Source of the DNA: Pachyseris speciosa
Lineage: Eukaryota > Cnidaria > Anthozoa > Scleractinia > Pachyseridae
Assembly (NCBI GenBank): GCA_016490735.1
Contig: JAEMWC010000020.1
Coordinates: 1,176,001 to 1,240,000, forward strand
Length of the DNA: 64,000 bases
Direction: 5' to 3'
In this document: in pieces, positions 21,601 to 32,800 of the stretch
Layout: the number at the start of each line of letters is the position of its first letter
How positions within the stretch are numbered: position 1 is the stretch's first letter
Program-made: the position numbers and the translations under genes
The notes under the pieces: model-generated
Seen by the model: only the letters and a program-made list of their open reading frames with translations
Told to the model about the DNA's origin: nothing
The model's database searches: none

Positions 21601-21606
21601 TTTGGG

Positions 21607-22320
21607 TGATGTCACAGTGCTACATTTATATTCGCAAGTTGTTGCTGTTGGGCCTGGGTTTTGAAATAATGAAAAGTGCTGCGACTTTGACCTTTAATTA
21701 CAAACTTACAAAGAATATCACTTCAGTTTTTTAAGGTATAAGTTGCGCTAGCTAGGAAACGAATACAAAGCGGTTTTCACAGTCGTCCCCATTCCAATGG
21801 AGCCCATTTAACTGGATTAAATCAAATACGGATTATGCACCTTACAAAAACATGCCGGTCCAGCTTCTTGTGATTCAAGTTTGTGGGTGGCTTGGTTGTG
21901 TCTAAAGAGGTGTTTCCATGCACTTTATCTTCTTTCTTGATAGGCTACGAATTTCAAAAATTTCAATTAAAGAAATGTCTATTTAAAACTTTGGGTTATT
22001 CTGGGGTCGTTTTTCTTTACTGTTTTTTTACGAATATGACCTTTGATGCACCAGTCATCTCCAGCATCAAGGAGCGCCCGCGCTCAAATTCCGAAGGGCG
22101 TAAGAATTGTTCTCAAATTCCCTGATCAGGGCTGTCAAAGTTGCGCCGAGTTGGGGAGCAGTTTACTGGTTTACCAGCATACAAAATTCCCTCTAATATA
22201 CCAGAAATTGAAAGAAGGGTAGTAAACTGTAACTGAGTACCTGAATAATGGAAGTTGTATTCAAATGCAGACGATTAGAAGTCCAAAGACTACTGCAAGG
22301 TTGATACAACGTAATATATT
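21607..22320. other. Intergenic DNA, nothing recognised
   Basis: No coding exon, RNA gene or clear repeat could be supported here. Confidence 0.4.
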
Positions 22321-22326
22321 TGACAA

Positions 22327-22360
22327 CAATATTTCGGCTGGCCAAACCAGCCTTCTTCAG
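22327..22360 (-). ncRNA. Hammerhead ribozyme core (CUGAAGA/GAAA)
   Basis: The minus strand reads CTGAAGA, stem AGGCTGG/CCAGCC, then GAAAT. Position 7 of the core is free, so CUGAAGA is allowed. Stems I and III were not confidently assigned. Confidence 0.55.
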
Positions 22361-22648
22361 GTCTATATGTTACTAAATTATAAAAATGAAATAATAAATT
22401 TTATATTTTGGAGGATGTCGCAATACATAGGAGGGGTGGAAATGACGTTTAAACGATGATGCAAAAAACAATTAAAAAATTAATTGAACTGTAGATAAAA
22501 TATAACAAGATTAACCTCTATTGTAAATGGCAGCAGTTACATTGTGTCACGTATATTACATTTTTGGTGTTACAGGTTATGTGTGAAGTAATGTTGTGGG
22601 TTACGCCTGTGGAAGAGAGATTCTCGGACTCGACGTCATATGTGGGTT

Positions 22649-22692
<44 letters not shown>

Positions 22693-22790
22693 CGGGTTCT
22701 CCGGTTTTCCCCTCTCCGCAAAAACCAACATTTCCAAATTCCAATTTCATCTGCTTGTAAAGCGCATTTGATTATATGCACATGGGAAAT
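22327..22790 (-). mobile_element. Penelope-like fragment with hammerhead core
   Basis: On the minus strand, 22,781 to 22,518 encodes a cysteine motif TKNVIYVTQCNCC, the start of a GIY-YIG-like endonuclease of Penelope type, cut off by a stop. Downstream at 22,360-22,327 (minus) is CTGAAGAAGGCTGG, a TTTGG loop, CCAGCC, then GAAATATTG: the invariant CUGANGA...GAAA core of a hammerhead ribozyme with a 6-bp stem II. Hammerheads are a known feature of Penelope-like retroelements. The segment 22,610-22,740 (WFLRRGEN / RRKTSRSR when translated) recurs at 41,330-41,430. Confidence 0.65.
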
Positions 22791-22809
22791 GCGCTATATA
22801 AGTTCTAAA

Positions 22810-22814
<5 letters not shown>

Positions 22815-22871
<57 letters not shown>

Positions 22872-22880
22872 TTTATTGTT
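22815..22880. repeat. (ATT)n microsatellite
   Basis: A run of ATT/TTA trinucleotides with a few interruptions directly follows the Penelope-like fragment, a common 3' tail for such elements. Confidence 0.85.
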
Positions 22881-25430
22881 ATTATTAAATGTATAGTGAT
22901 TAAGACCGTTAGTAATGTAAGGACAAGTGGCGCAATCTCTTCCACAGCGGAAAGAAGCTGGTGGTAAATTAGTACCGTTAGGAGCCGTGACAGCAGATGG
23001 TTTAGCCTATTTTTCAGCTTTGAGATTCTGTTTACCCAATTAAAAGTAACCCCATACTCTGCTCACCTTCATCAAACTCTGGCAGTCTCCATGACGACTG
23101 CCTGTTGGCGGAGCAGAGGGGGTGGGTTGCAGTTCTTGGATTGACAATAATAGCTGATGCGGCCGGCTGTGAGGTCAGGCCAGAGGGGTGGCCGTGGTAC
23201 AACATTGTTAAGGGTGTTTGTGCGCACTAGAAAAGGGAAAAAGTCGCGGAACATCAACAGTATGACAACAACAGTCATCTTCAAGGCCCTGAGGTCTTCT
23301 GGGAATCAGGTTCAAGATGGCGGTCGGGAACCCAACCGAGTTCCGATTTTGATTGGTTAATATCGCTAAATACCCCAATGTGATTGGCTGACAACTGTCG
23401 TGAGCGACAATCGGTTTGGATTCGAAAACAGCGCGCGAGGTTAATCAAACAGAACAGCTCCTTTTGGAGAGCTTTCTTTTGATATTCAAATTACTTTCCA
23501 ACGTCGCTCGGGAATGTCGAGGTAATTTCTTTAAATTGCAGTTGAATGACGTATCTGCACGTTTCAATAGAGCCGAATTTTTAGGTTTCCATGCAGTTGT
23601 TTATCTTTGTGCTTGCGCTCATTGTTACATGGAACTCAGATCCGGACAGGCCGGTAAACAGAGGCGTATTAACGACGACGAGGCATGTTTCAAGGTATGG
23701 AAATCTTTCATTTCTCCTAATTTTTTAAAAATATTATGCATAATTTGGCGAGGTTTTAATCTCTCTCAAACTAATGCCGTATTGTTTTTTTTTTTGGCCT
23801 ACGTACTAGGGAAGTTGGAATTCGAGATTGATGTCACTCGTCATGTTTAGATCTTCCTCTGTGCAAGTTTCTTTCACTACGCAAAGCTTACATGTTTACT
23901 CTTGTGCAAAGCACTTCATCGCTCTGTGAAAATTAAGAGCATCCTATGTTTTAAAACGACAATTAGATTGTGCTGTAAACATCATTTCATCCGTGACACT
24001 CTAATAATTCAAAGCAATTTGGCGACAGATATTGGTCCTTTAGGCTGCAGTCAAAAATTATAATTCGTCGAATTGTGCAAATTTGTATGCTTCGCGTTGG
24101 GATTGACAATATATAAAACTGATCGCGGAGTTCGTCAGAGACGGAGGTTAGATTTACAGACATGAAATTGAGTGATTTTTGTACCAATTGAGAGATCAGT
24201 GGATTTCATTCAAATCGTTTTCGTCTTCTCAATGAACAAGTATAGTAGGATCGGTACCCGCTCTTGAGGTAAGACTTAACTTATATCTTGTGCGATTTAT
24301 TTAGTCAGCAAGCAGATTACATTCTGTACCAATTGTAGCTGTCTTGTCTGAAGTTAAGTTACTAGTACATGTGATCAGAGCTGTCCCAAAGACTGAACAG
24401 TTGGCGGAGAAAATATGTGGAAAGACGCTTGAAATAATCAGCATTTTTTTCACTACTTTGTTTCGACGCCTCAAGGCATCATTTGGTTTTGATATTGTTA
24501 GTAAAAATTCATGGCAAATAGAAACCACAACAAAATGAGAAAGCTGAATGTGATTACATGATTTCAACTTGCACAGAAATCAGCAGATGTTCACAGTTAG
24601 GATTTCAGATATTCGATCATTGACCTTTTTCGCTGATCGCTTATCAGGAATTTCGTTATGTGTTCCTGTAGACTCCGCGACTTCTCCTCTTCAGTCCGTA
24701 GCTTTGTCTTCAATTCTGAACACGTCTTCCCCAAAATAAATGTCAACTGTTTTCTGGTAGCTTCAATTATTGTTACTTGTCTAATAAGGAGACGATTTCT
24801 TTACGGGGTGGTGGAGGCGGTAGATGTTCGCAAGAAAAGAGTAGAGTAAATAAAACCAGTTTTAATTTAAGCTTTAAGTATTTAAAACACTGGCAAGCTC
24901 ACATACGTGATTTAGCTGTTTTCACAATAAGTAGGTGCAGTGATTAATTACCGGCGATGTTGATATGAATAATACTGTTTGCAATTTTCTTTTATTAAAA
25001 GTGTGCCACTTGTGTTTTTCCGACACCTTTATTAATTCATTAATTCTGTCTCCTGTCAGATCATTTTGATCGTCGACCAGTTTTCAATCAATTATTATTA
25101 TTTTTTATTTTGAAGTGTTTAACTTTTGATGCTGTTGTCTTAGAGACTGTGTTGCAATGAGATAAGCTTATCAATAATCTAATGTACAAGCTGTTGAAGA
25201 AATGATTAAATTTATGTTCATGGTAAGGTGCAGGGTACAAAGCCCTTTTAAAAATTGTATTGTTTGGTCATTTCATAACTAAGTAGTGTGCGTATGTGCT
25301 TAGTGAGTGAGTATGAGGGCATTTTTCTAGCTTTACTAGCAAACAAACATGTTTTTATTTGAAAATGTGAAGCTTGTGGGATGTGGCTTGGAGTGAGGAA
25401 AACTGTACCTCCAAATTAATATGTCTAGGT
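22881..25430. other. Intergenic or 5' non-coding DNA; possible first exon near 23.4-23.7 kb
   Basis: No coding exon can be assigned. Around 23,380-23,694 the sequence is CpG-richer and ends in aggcatgtttcaag before the donor-like gtatgg, so it could be an untranslated first exon of the exchange-factor gene that begins coding at 29,830. This is weak and untested. Confidence 0.25.
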
Positions 25431-25435
25431 AAGAT

Positions 25436-25735
25436 GAATGCCACTCGTTGGGCATTAAGGTCACCTGGTAGCGGGCATTACTCCTTAAATCTACCCAAAT
25501 AAAGATTGAGCCGGAGTATTAGCAGCCATGGACAGCTGTTTCGGACTTGTTAGGCCTCATCAGCATGGTACAGCTAATACCCAGACTCAAGTACCCACAT
25601 GAATAAAACAAGCAATGAAAATGTGAAGCCTAACAAGTCTGAAACAGCTGTCCATGGCTGGCTCAAACTTTATTTGGTAGATATAAGGGGTAATGCCTGC
25701 TACCATGTGGCCTTAGTGCCCAATGAGTGGCTTTC
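25436..25735. repeat. Foldback with hammerhead-like core
   Basis: Arms at 25,436-25,552 and 25,627-25,735 share inverted words such as gccatggacagctgtttc and cctaacaagtc. The minus strand at 25,563-25,538 reads CTGATGAGGCCTAACAAGTC then CGAAAC and AGCTGTCC, that is, the CUGAUGA...GAAAC hammerhead core. The elements resemble short non-autonomous hammerhead retroelements known in animals; that comparison is from memory of the family. Confidence 0.65.
25538..25563 (-). ncRNA. Hammerhead ribozyme core (CUGAUGA/GAAAC)
   Basis: CTGATGA is followed by an imperfect stem II (GGCC/GTCC with one mismatch), then GAAAC and a short stem III candidate AGC...GCT. The opposite arm carries only the GAAAC half (25,628-25,650). 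Confidence 0.55.
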
Positions 25736-28236
25736 AGCTTCTTTAGACACATGAATTTGTGAGGCATTTATGTTTTTATTTGGCTTGCTTAAAATAGGAT
25801 GTGCTCTATATTATGCTAAAGACAATAGTAACAGGCTCAGAGAATCATTTAAATTGTACATGAATGTTGAGTCAGAGAAGTTAAATTTATTTAGTCAGAC
25901 TCAACAAAACTTAAAATACAATAATCATAAAAAATATTGTTTTGCTGTAGAATTCCTTTTGCCTTATCTCTCACAAAAATGTTGAGTATTGATTTTAGGT
26001 TGGAATCTTTTCAGACCTTTTTACTCCCAAAACAACAAGGAGTATACACCTTGTTATGGGTGTTTCAGTACCTGGGAGGAAATGTGACTCAAAACTCATC
26101 AGTCTTTTGCTATTTTTATACCTCTTACTAACTGAGTTCAAGGTCTGTACTGTAAGTTATGGATATGGATTGAGTTTTTGCCGTTGATTTTAAAAATTAA
26201 TGAGAAAAAACAAGGATCCGTAACTTACAGTACGGACTGAGAAAACAAGGTTAGTAAGATATTTATTATATCTCTGAGGTTAATCCGGCGCACGGGAAAG
26301 AAAACTAGTTGAATTCAAGTGGACCATACTGTAGAAAAGGCCCACAAAATTGACCAATCACAGCGCACATACTAAATGAGAGATATAATAAACTGTTTTA
26401 TTTTTTCACCTTTTGTCAGGCAGGTCAATAGAGTTTTAAAACAAATTATACCACAGCAGTAGTGATAACTTTACAGTTAATTTAAAACTTGTATACTGGC
26501 ATGTTGGGCCCCATACATGTAGCTCTCCAAAGTAATGCGGAAAAAAAAGACTAGCAAAGATTTATTCTACAATTATGTTGTGGTTCAAATTTTTCTTCGG
26601 GTAAAAATTTTTCATACCAGTTTAATTTTGTTTGTCCTTAGTCTCAGAGCCATAACCATAATCTGAGAAAATGGAAAACAAAAACTATACTGGTTTCAAA
26701 AATTTTAAACCAAAGAAAAATTTGAACCCCAACATAATATAAATCAATGTATATTATTTTGAGCTTTTGATCTCCAAATGCGTGGGTAGATGGGTGTGAC
26801 TAGTTTTAAAAATAGGAACTTCCAATATTGACGATGGATATTATGTTTCTAGATTTTTTTATCTATAGATATTTCTGTCTAAACTACACATGTTGAAGAT
26901 ATGTCCCATTCCTGGAGAATATTTTTGTGTTAAATAAACATTACCCATGTCATCTTCTTGTTAGTAAGTGAATTTTTAACATATTGAATTAATATTGTTT
27001 TCAAATCCTCTTTCCTGAATCAATATGCATTATTCCTGCCAAATTTTTCTTTGTGATCATTTGCTTTGCAAACCTATGCAAAAATCAATTTTATTTAGTT
27101 AAGGTAGTTCAACCTTTTAGCATTGAAACATGTATTGATTTAAGCTGTAACCTTTTAACACTGAGACTTCCTGCCATTGACGCTTGAATGTCAAACTAAA
27201 TTATGTTGTCACTGTCAACAGAAGGTGTGGCTACTCCTTGTGTTATTTTTCATAACAGTACACAAATTTTATGATGGACTGCTAATGTGTGGTCAGAGAA
27301 ATTTATGCACAGCAGAAAGAAACCTGCATGATCTTAATTATGGAGATAGTTTGTGACAAATTGAAACAGCAGTCATCATTTCTTGCAAAGAAGAGGAATT
27401 TTGTTTTGTATGACTAATATCTTACAGAATAATGTCTTCTTACTTGCAAAGGTAAGATGCAACTAATGCTTGAATCAAAGCCTTCAATTTGTTATGCAGT
27501 GTAAAGGATTTCTTTTGATAACTTTCAGTATGTAATCATTGTTCTTTTAGGGGAAGAGGCATTATAGTTTCTTTTGCCATGACAAATGAAGAAATAATTT
27601 TGATATAAATCATTTGGTGCCTTATTGGTAATGTAATACCCTGGTGTATAACATTAACAACAACACCAACATGCACTCTGCTTAGCTATATCTTAAATAA
27701 TAGTTAATTTCAAATTAATATTTAACAATCAACTTGAAAATAGTAGGCTCTTCAAGTTATTTGAAACTTGTGCAGGGAATAACTTGATTCAATTTGTTGA
27801 GATGTGTTGTAATTAACTTGAACTTTTGATGTCTGAGGTTGCATCATTACAGTTACATTATGACTAACTGGCATGTTACATTAATTCATTTGCACTTTTA
27901 TTGAACTTTTCAGTGGTGCATTTTGATTTAGATAACTGAACCAAGGACTTAGAATGTCCTTTCTGATGAAAAGATTTCGGGTCAGCTGAGGTTTACAGTC
28001 TGCTGTCTGCTGTTTCTTTAACCACAATCTTTGAAGTGGGAACATGCAGTTTCCTTTTTGAAATTCCTGTGTTGCTATTGGGAAACAATATGCCATAATT
28101 CTGATGTTTTCTGGAAAAAATTAAATGTTTGTGCAAGGGAATTTTCACTTCTTCTGGCAGCTCAAGATAGAGGGCTCTATTTCCTTGATTAAGGAGCTCT
28201 ATATTGCTAAGTAACTTAATTTGGAACTAAAACTTT
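25736..28236. other. AT-rich non-coding DNA with small inverted repeats
   Basis: Two small foldbacks are visible: about 26,140-26,245 (ctgtaagttatgga against tccgtaacttacag) and 26,571-26,736 (tgttgtggttcaaatttttc against gaaaaatttgaaccccaaca). No exon was recognised. Confidence 0.5.
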
Positions 28237-28240
28237 TTAA

Positions 28241-28688
28241 GTCTGGTTTTCACTAGCAATGGAGTCGGGGTCGTAGTCGGAGTAGTAAGAGCGCTTATGA
28301 CCCTGTGAAACTAAAAAGTCGGAGTCATAAGCAGAGTGAAAAGTTCGACAGAATTGGAGATGGAAAAATCAGAACGTTTCCATTTTCTTCTGATTCTGCT
28401 TATGACTCCGTTGCTTATGATCCAGTGAAAACTAGATTGTCGGAGTCAGAAGCAGAAGCGGAAGAACCAACCAATCACAATGTTTGTTCTCACGCTCTCG
28501 GACTTTTGATACCAAAATAGTGCTTCCGACTCTGACAATCTAGTTTTCACCAGATCAGAAGTGACGGAGTCAAAACGGAATCAGTATTTTGCTTTCAACT
28601 CCGTTGCTTTGATTTTCACTAGATCATAACACTCCATGCTTCTGATTACAACTCCGACTCCGACTCCGTCGCTAGTGAAAACCAGCCT
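28241..28688. mobile_element. MITE with TTAA flanks
   Basis: The left end GTCTGGTTTTCACTAGC and the right end inverted (AGGCTGGTTTTCACTAGC) match and run on through gagtcgg repeats. TTAA lies directly outside both ends (28,237-28,240 and 28,689-28,692). A TTAA duplication points to piggyBac-type mobilisation. The interior repeats the tip words several times. Confidence 0.75.
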
Positions 28689-29150
28689 TTAATATACAAC
28701 TCACAGATATTCTAAAAACATGCAAGCATTGAACATCATTATGTTTTCCGTTTCTCGTCGTGCATGTGTGTAGTTTATGTGGCAGGCGTTAAATTAATAT
28801 CGGAGAGTAGGGAAAATGGTTGTGTGGGAAGAGAGGGAGGAAGAGGAATAGGGTAGCTTCCCCCCCCCTGCCCTACACTCCCCTTGTTTCACTTGCGTCC
28901 ATGGATGATTCCCCTTACTCTCTCTTTCAGTGCACGTACGTATGTGGTACACCAATTCCCCAACAGGTTTTGTCATATCTGAGTAGTTTGAAAACTGTAT
29001 TTTTGAAGTTGACAGTTAATGATGTGAAGATCGACTACAAACCTTCATTTATTTGTAAGCGTAAAATCGCTAATGACAGAATAAGTCATGTTTGTTATCA
29101 ATTCAGATCATGTTTCTTTTTACTTTCGCTGAAGACACAAAGTATTACTA

Positions 29151-29615
29151 CCGAAACAGGTAGACTGTTAATTCAGAGACAAATGTGACAGTTGACTTCG
29201 GCGCCAAACGTCAACGATTTTGGTCACGTGGCTTTGTTTTTCAAATCCAAAAGGTGAACGCATGTGATCACATTCCTGTGCGGGATTGAACAATGGCGTA
29301 TTCTGTAAACAGCAAAGGGCGAAATCTAATTTGCAGGAAATCCATAGATGAAAGCTTAAGAGGAAGCATTTTAGACTCCATCATCGTGGAAGGCGGAGAC
29401 CCGGCATTAGGATTCTTCCTAGGAAGATATTCCGATGTTGCAGATCGCTTTCGAGTTTCAAATCAGTTTGTTTCAAAGTTGTGGAGAAAGGAATGTGACC
29501 ATGTGCGTTCACCTTTTGGATTTGACAAACAAAGCCACATGACCAAAATCGTTGACGTTTGGTGCCGAAGTCAACTGTCGCGTTTGTCTCGGAATTAACA
29601 GTTTACCTGTTTCGG
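29151..29615 (+). mobile_element. Tc1/mariner-type MITE with helix-turn-helix ORF
   Basis: TIRs of about 125 bp start CCGAAACAGGTAGACTG (left) and CCGAAACAGGTAAACTG (right, inverted), with TA on both sides. An ORF at 29,293-29,598 encodes 101 residues: SKGRNLICRKSIDESLRGS, then GRYSDVADRFRVSNQFVSKLW, a helix-turn-helix resembling transposase N-termini. It runs on into the right TIR and stops. This is an internally deleted DNA transposon keeping only its DNA-binding part. Confidence 0.75.
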
Positions 29616-29823
29616 TAATAATCTGAGCTTCATTTATTTTCTTCAGTCATAAATCACTGTCTGTCTAAAGTGCATGCATCATGACTTCGCACTGATGAAA
29701 CTAACGTTTGGACGGAAAGTTGGCCAAAGGGAAGACTTCTTTGAGCCTCTTCCTTAATTCAGTTCTGGGACAGCAAACTGAGGATCGAATTAATTAAAAA
29801 TAACTTTTTCTTCTTTTCGCCAG

Positions 29824-32800
29824 ACACAGATGTCAAGCACATTAAATTCAAGTACAAATGAGCAGTTGGATTCAAGGTTTAGAAGAAAATCAAGTCTTCG
29901 ACAATCTCTACAATCTCTCAAGGTATGTTCACTTGGTTTGAAAATGAATCAGATTTTATCCTTTTTGACATATATATATAGCACTTTAACTGTACAGAAA
30001 ATAATATCTCCTGTTTATCTTTTTTCAGTTAAGTGGTGGCCATTTAAACATAAAAAACCTTGACGTTAAGGATATCAAGGTAGGAAACTTGTTGAGTAAC
30101 TTCTTTTCAGGAAACAAGAGCCAGAGGGTGTGTATACAGAAATTGGTGCTAAAATGACAAAACTTGTGTCAAAAATTGGTGCTTAATTGCTGGTAAGCTG
30201 TTTTATGAAGGAATTTCAACAGCTTATGGACATTTGGCTGACGAATAGTCAACTGCTATGGAAGATTGGTTAATTGTGAGAGACCTCTTGCTTGGCTGTG
30301 GTGTAGCGGTGCACCATGTATAGAGTTCTATTGTCAGGGGACTGCCAACACACAGAAAGTCAAGCAACACCACTAGCAAGTGCTATAGCTTGAATTGAAT
30401 CGTTACAATTTAGGATTTCGTCATGGACTCAAAGCTAGAACCACCATCCCCAGTAGGGTTCTTGTTAAGATTTTGAGTAGGAGGGTAAAAGACAACAATA
30501 CCAGGTTAGAAAGTAGTCCGGTACACATCACAGTTCATCATTACTTGACTTCCATCAACATAGCTGGTGAAATGTGCATCAAAAGCCGACTGGTTAACAG
30601 TTACCGGCTCCTAACAAGAACCCTGCTCAGCATACTTAAAGGACTACTGTCACCAGGATTTTTGCTGTTTTTGGTTCAATTCTGCCAAAATTACTGCCTT
30701 TTACCTGTTATTGTGCAAAAAATGCTCCTACAGAATCAGCAAGATGAATTCCAATGAAATTCTAGCAGGGAGAGCTACCTAACCATAAAAACTTTTTTGG
30801 TGATTTTTCAATGCATAGCTTGGGCCAATTTTTTCAAATTTCAATCCATTTCCATCCTCATCATCTTTGATGGAATACAGGAGTTTATATTGTCAATGTA
30901 GTACTACAGTCAATGGCAGCAAGACTAGACCATTATTTTAAGGTTTCCACTGATGCATTGGCAGTTTTAAGCTTTTTAAAGTGAAGGTACAATAGCTTGA
31001 CAGTGCCCCTTTAAAGAGCACTACAGGATAGTCTTACTGAGTGGCTTTCACTTTTGTCCAGACTAAAATGTTAGAACCACCTTTTACAGCCCAAGATTTC
31101 AACAGCCCTGTCAAAATGTTTAGTAGTAGTGGGCAGAATAATTGGAGTAGAAGGTAGTAACTGCCAGTGACCCTTGCCTGCTAGAGAACTCACAATGAAG
31201 TCCATGTGAAGTAAGGGGCAAATAATTAACTTTATTATTCAACACATCGTGACAATGCATGCCCAAATATGGTAATGGCGCTCTCAATATTCGTCACACG
31301 TACTCAACAGATATCCTGTGATATATGTAATTTCATGTGTTGTGGAGAAAAATGTCATCAATGCGTTGAATATAAAACGATTATCCTGCTCAATCTTGTG
31401 GGAAATCCCCTAATTTTAGCCAACTCAACCTACAGCCTAGTCAGCTAAGTATCAGGTGATTTTCTGTGCAATTCTGCAGGATAATTGTTAAATATACAGC
31501 AAATTTGCCTGCTGCCAGCAAATTTTGACAGGGCTGAATAATAATATTTCTGAACAATTCTCAATGCCGAGGCTTCTTCTAGTTCAAGTTTTTTGAATAA
31601 TAATAAAGTTTGAATTGTAACAATAGCATTTTAAAAAACTAAAAACTAGAAAACTTCCAACCTATAAAAACCTAAATACAGTCTTTGAAATTAAAGCAGA
31701 GCTGCAATCTCAGAAATGACTGGGTTAGATTGTTAAAAAGTGAAGAAAACATGAGATACTGACTTATCACTCAAGCCCTTTCATCCAAATGGCAAAGTTT
31801 TTAGGTTCATTCAGGTACTTAAAAGTTAGTCAAGAACAAAATTGTAATTAATTTAATTTATTAAGACTCAATATTAATGCTCAATGCAGTTACGTGTTTT
31901 GTTCAATATGTAGAAACAGTTCCGGAAGAGAAAACACAGTGATCAGCAAGATAACACACAAAACATGGAAGTAAAGGTTTGTTTCCAAAATCAATATCAA
32001 TTGACATAAGCATGGCAGGTTTTTTTGGCTGATACATGTTTATGATTTACCCATAAGCTTTGTGATAAAAATATATAACTTACCCAACATGATTTGGGAG
32101 CTGCTCAGTTTAAGAGAACAATATACTCTTCATGTAAATTATAGCAAGTTAATCAAAATAGAGTTATTCTGACTGATTCAATTTTAGGCCAAAATAATTT
32201 TTCTGTGTAGATTCTCACAGAATTAAAGGAGCACTGTCACCGGGATTTTTGCTGTTTTTGGTTCAATTCTGCCAAAATTACTGCCTTTTATCTGTTATCG
32301 TGCAAAAAATGTTGCTACAGAATCAACAAGATGAATTCCAATGAAATTTTAGCAAGAAGAGCTAACCATAATAATTTTTTGGGTGATTTTTCAATGCATA
32401 GCTTGAAATTTTGAAAAAACTGGCAAGTTTTTTCAAATTTCAATCCATTTCCATCCTCGTCATCTTACACGGAATACAAATGTTTATGGTGTCAATGCAG
32501 TACTACAGTCTTTGGTAACAAAACTAGACCATTATTTTAAGGTTTCCACTGATGCATTGGCAGTTTTAAGCTTTTTAAAGTGATGGTACAATAGCGTGAC
32601 ACTGCCCTTTAAGCTTAAAAAAAATGCAAACTTCTATTCAATTTTTATCTTATTCATCACCATGTACTTGTTATAGGCCATTTCGGAAAATACCAAAATT
32701 ATTTTATACTCTTTGTTTGTCCTCCCAAATTTTGCCTAAGCATTGTTTTTGTTCTCACTTGGGACCATTGTAAGTCCCAAGAGAAACTGGAAACAATGCT

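Noticed and set aside
23416..23850. 144-codon open frame on the plus strand
   Set aside because: It has no ATG at its first codon and no recognisable domain; kept only as a weak candidate for a non-coding first exon.
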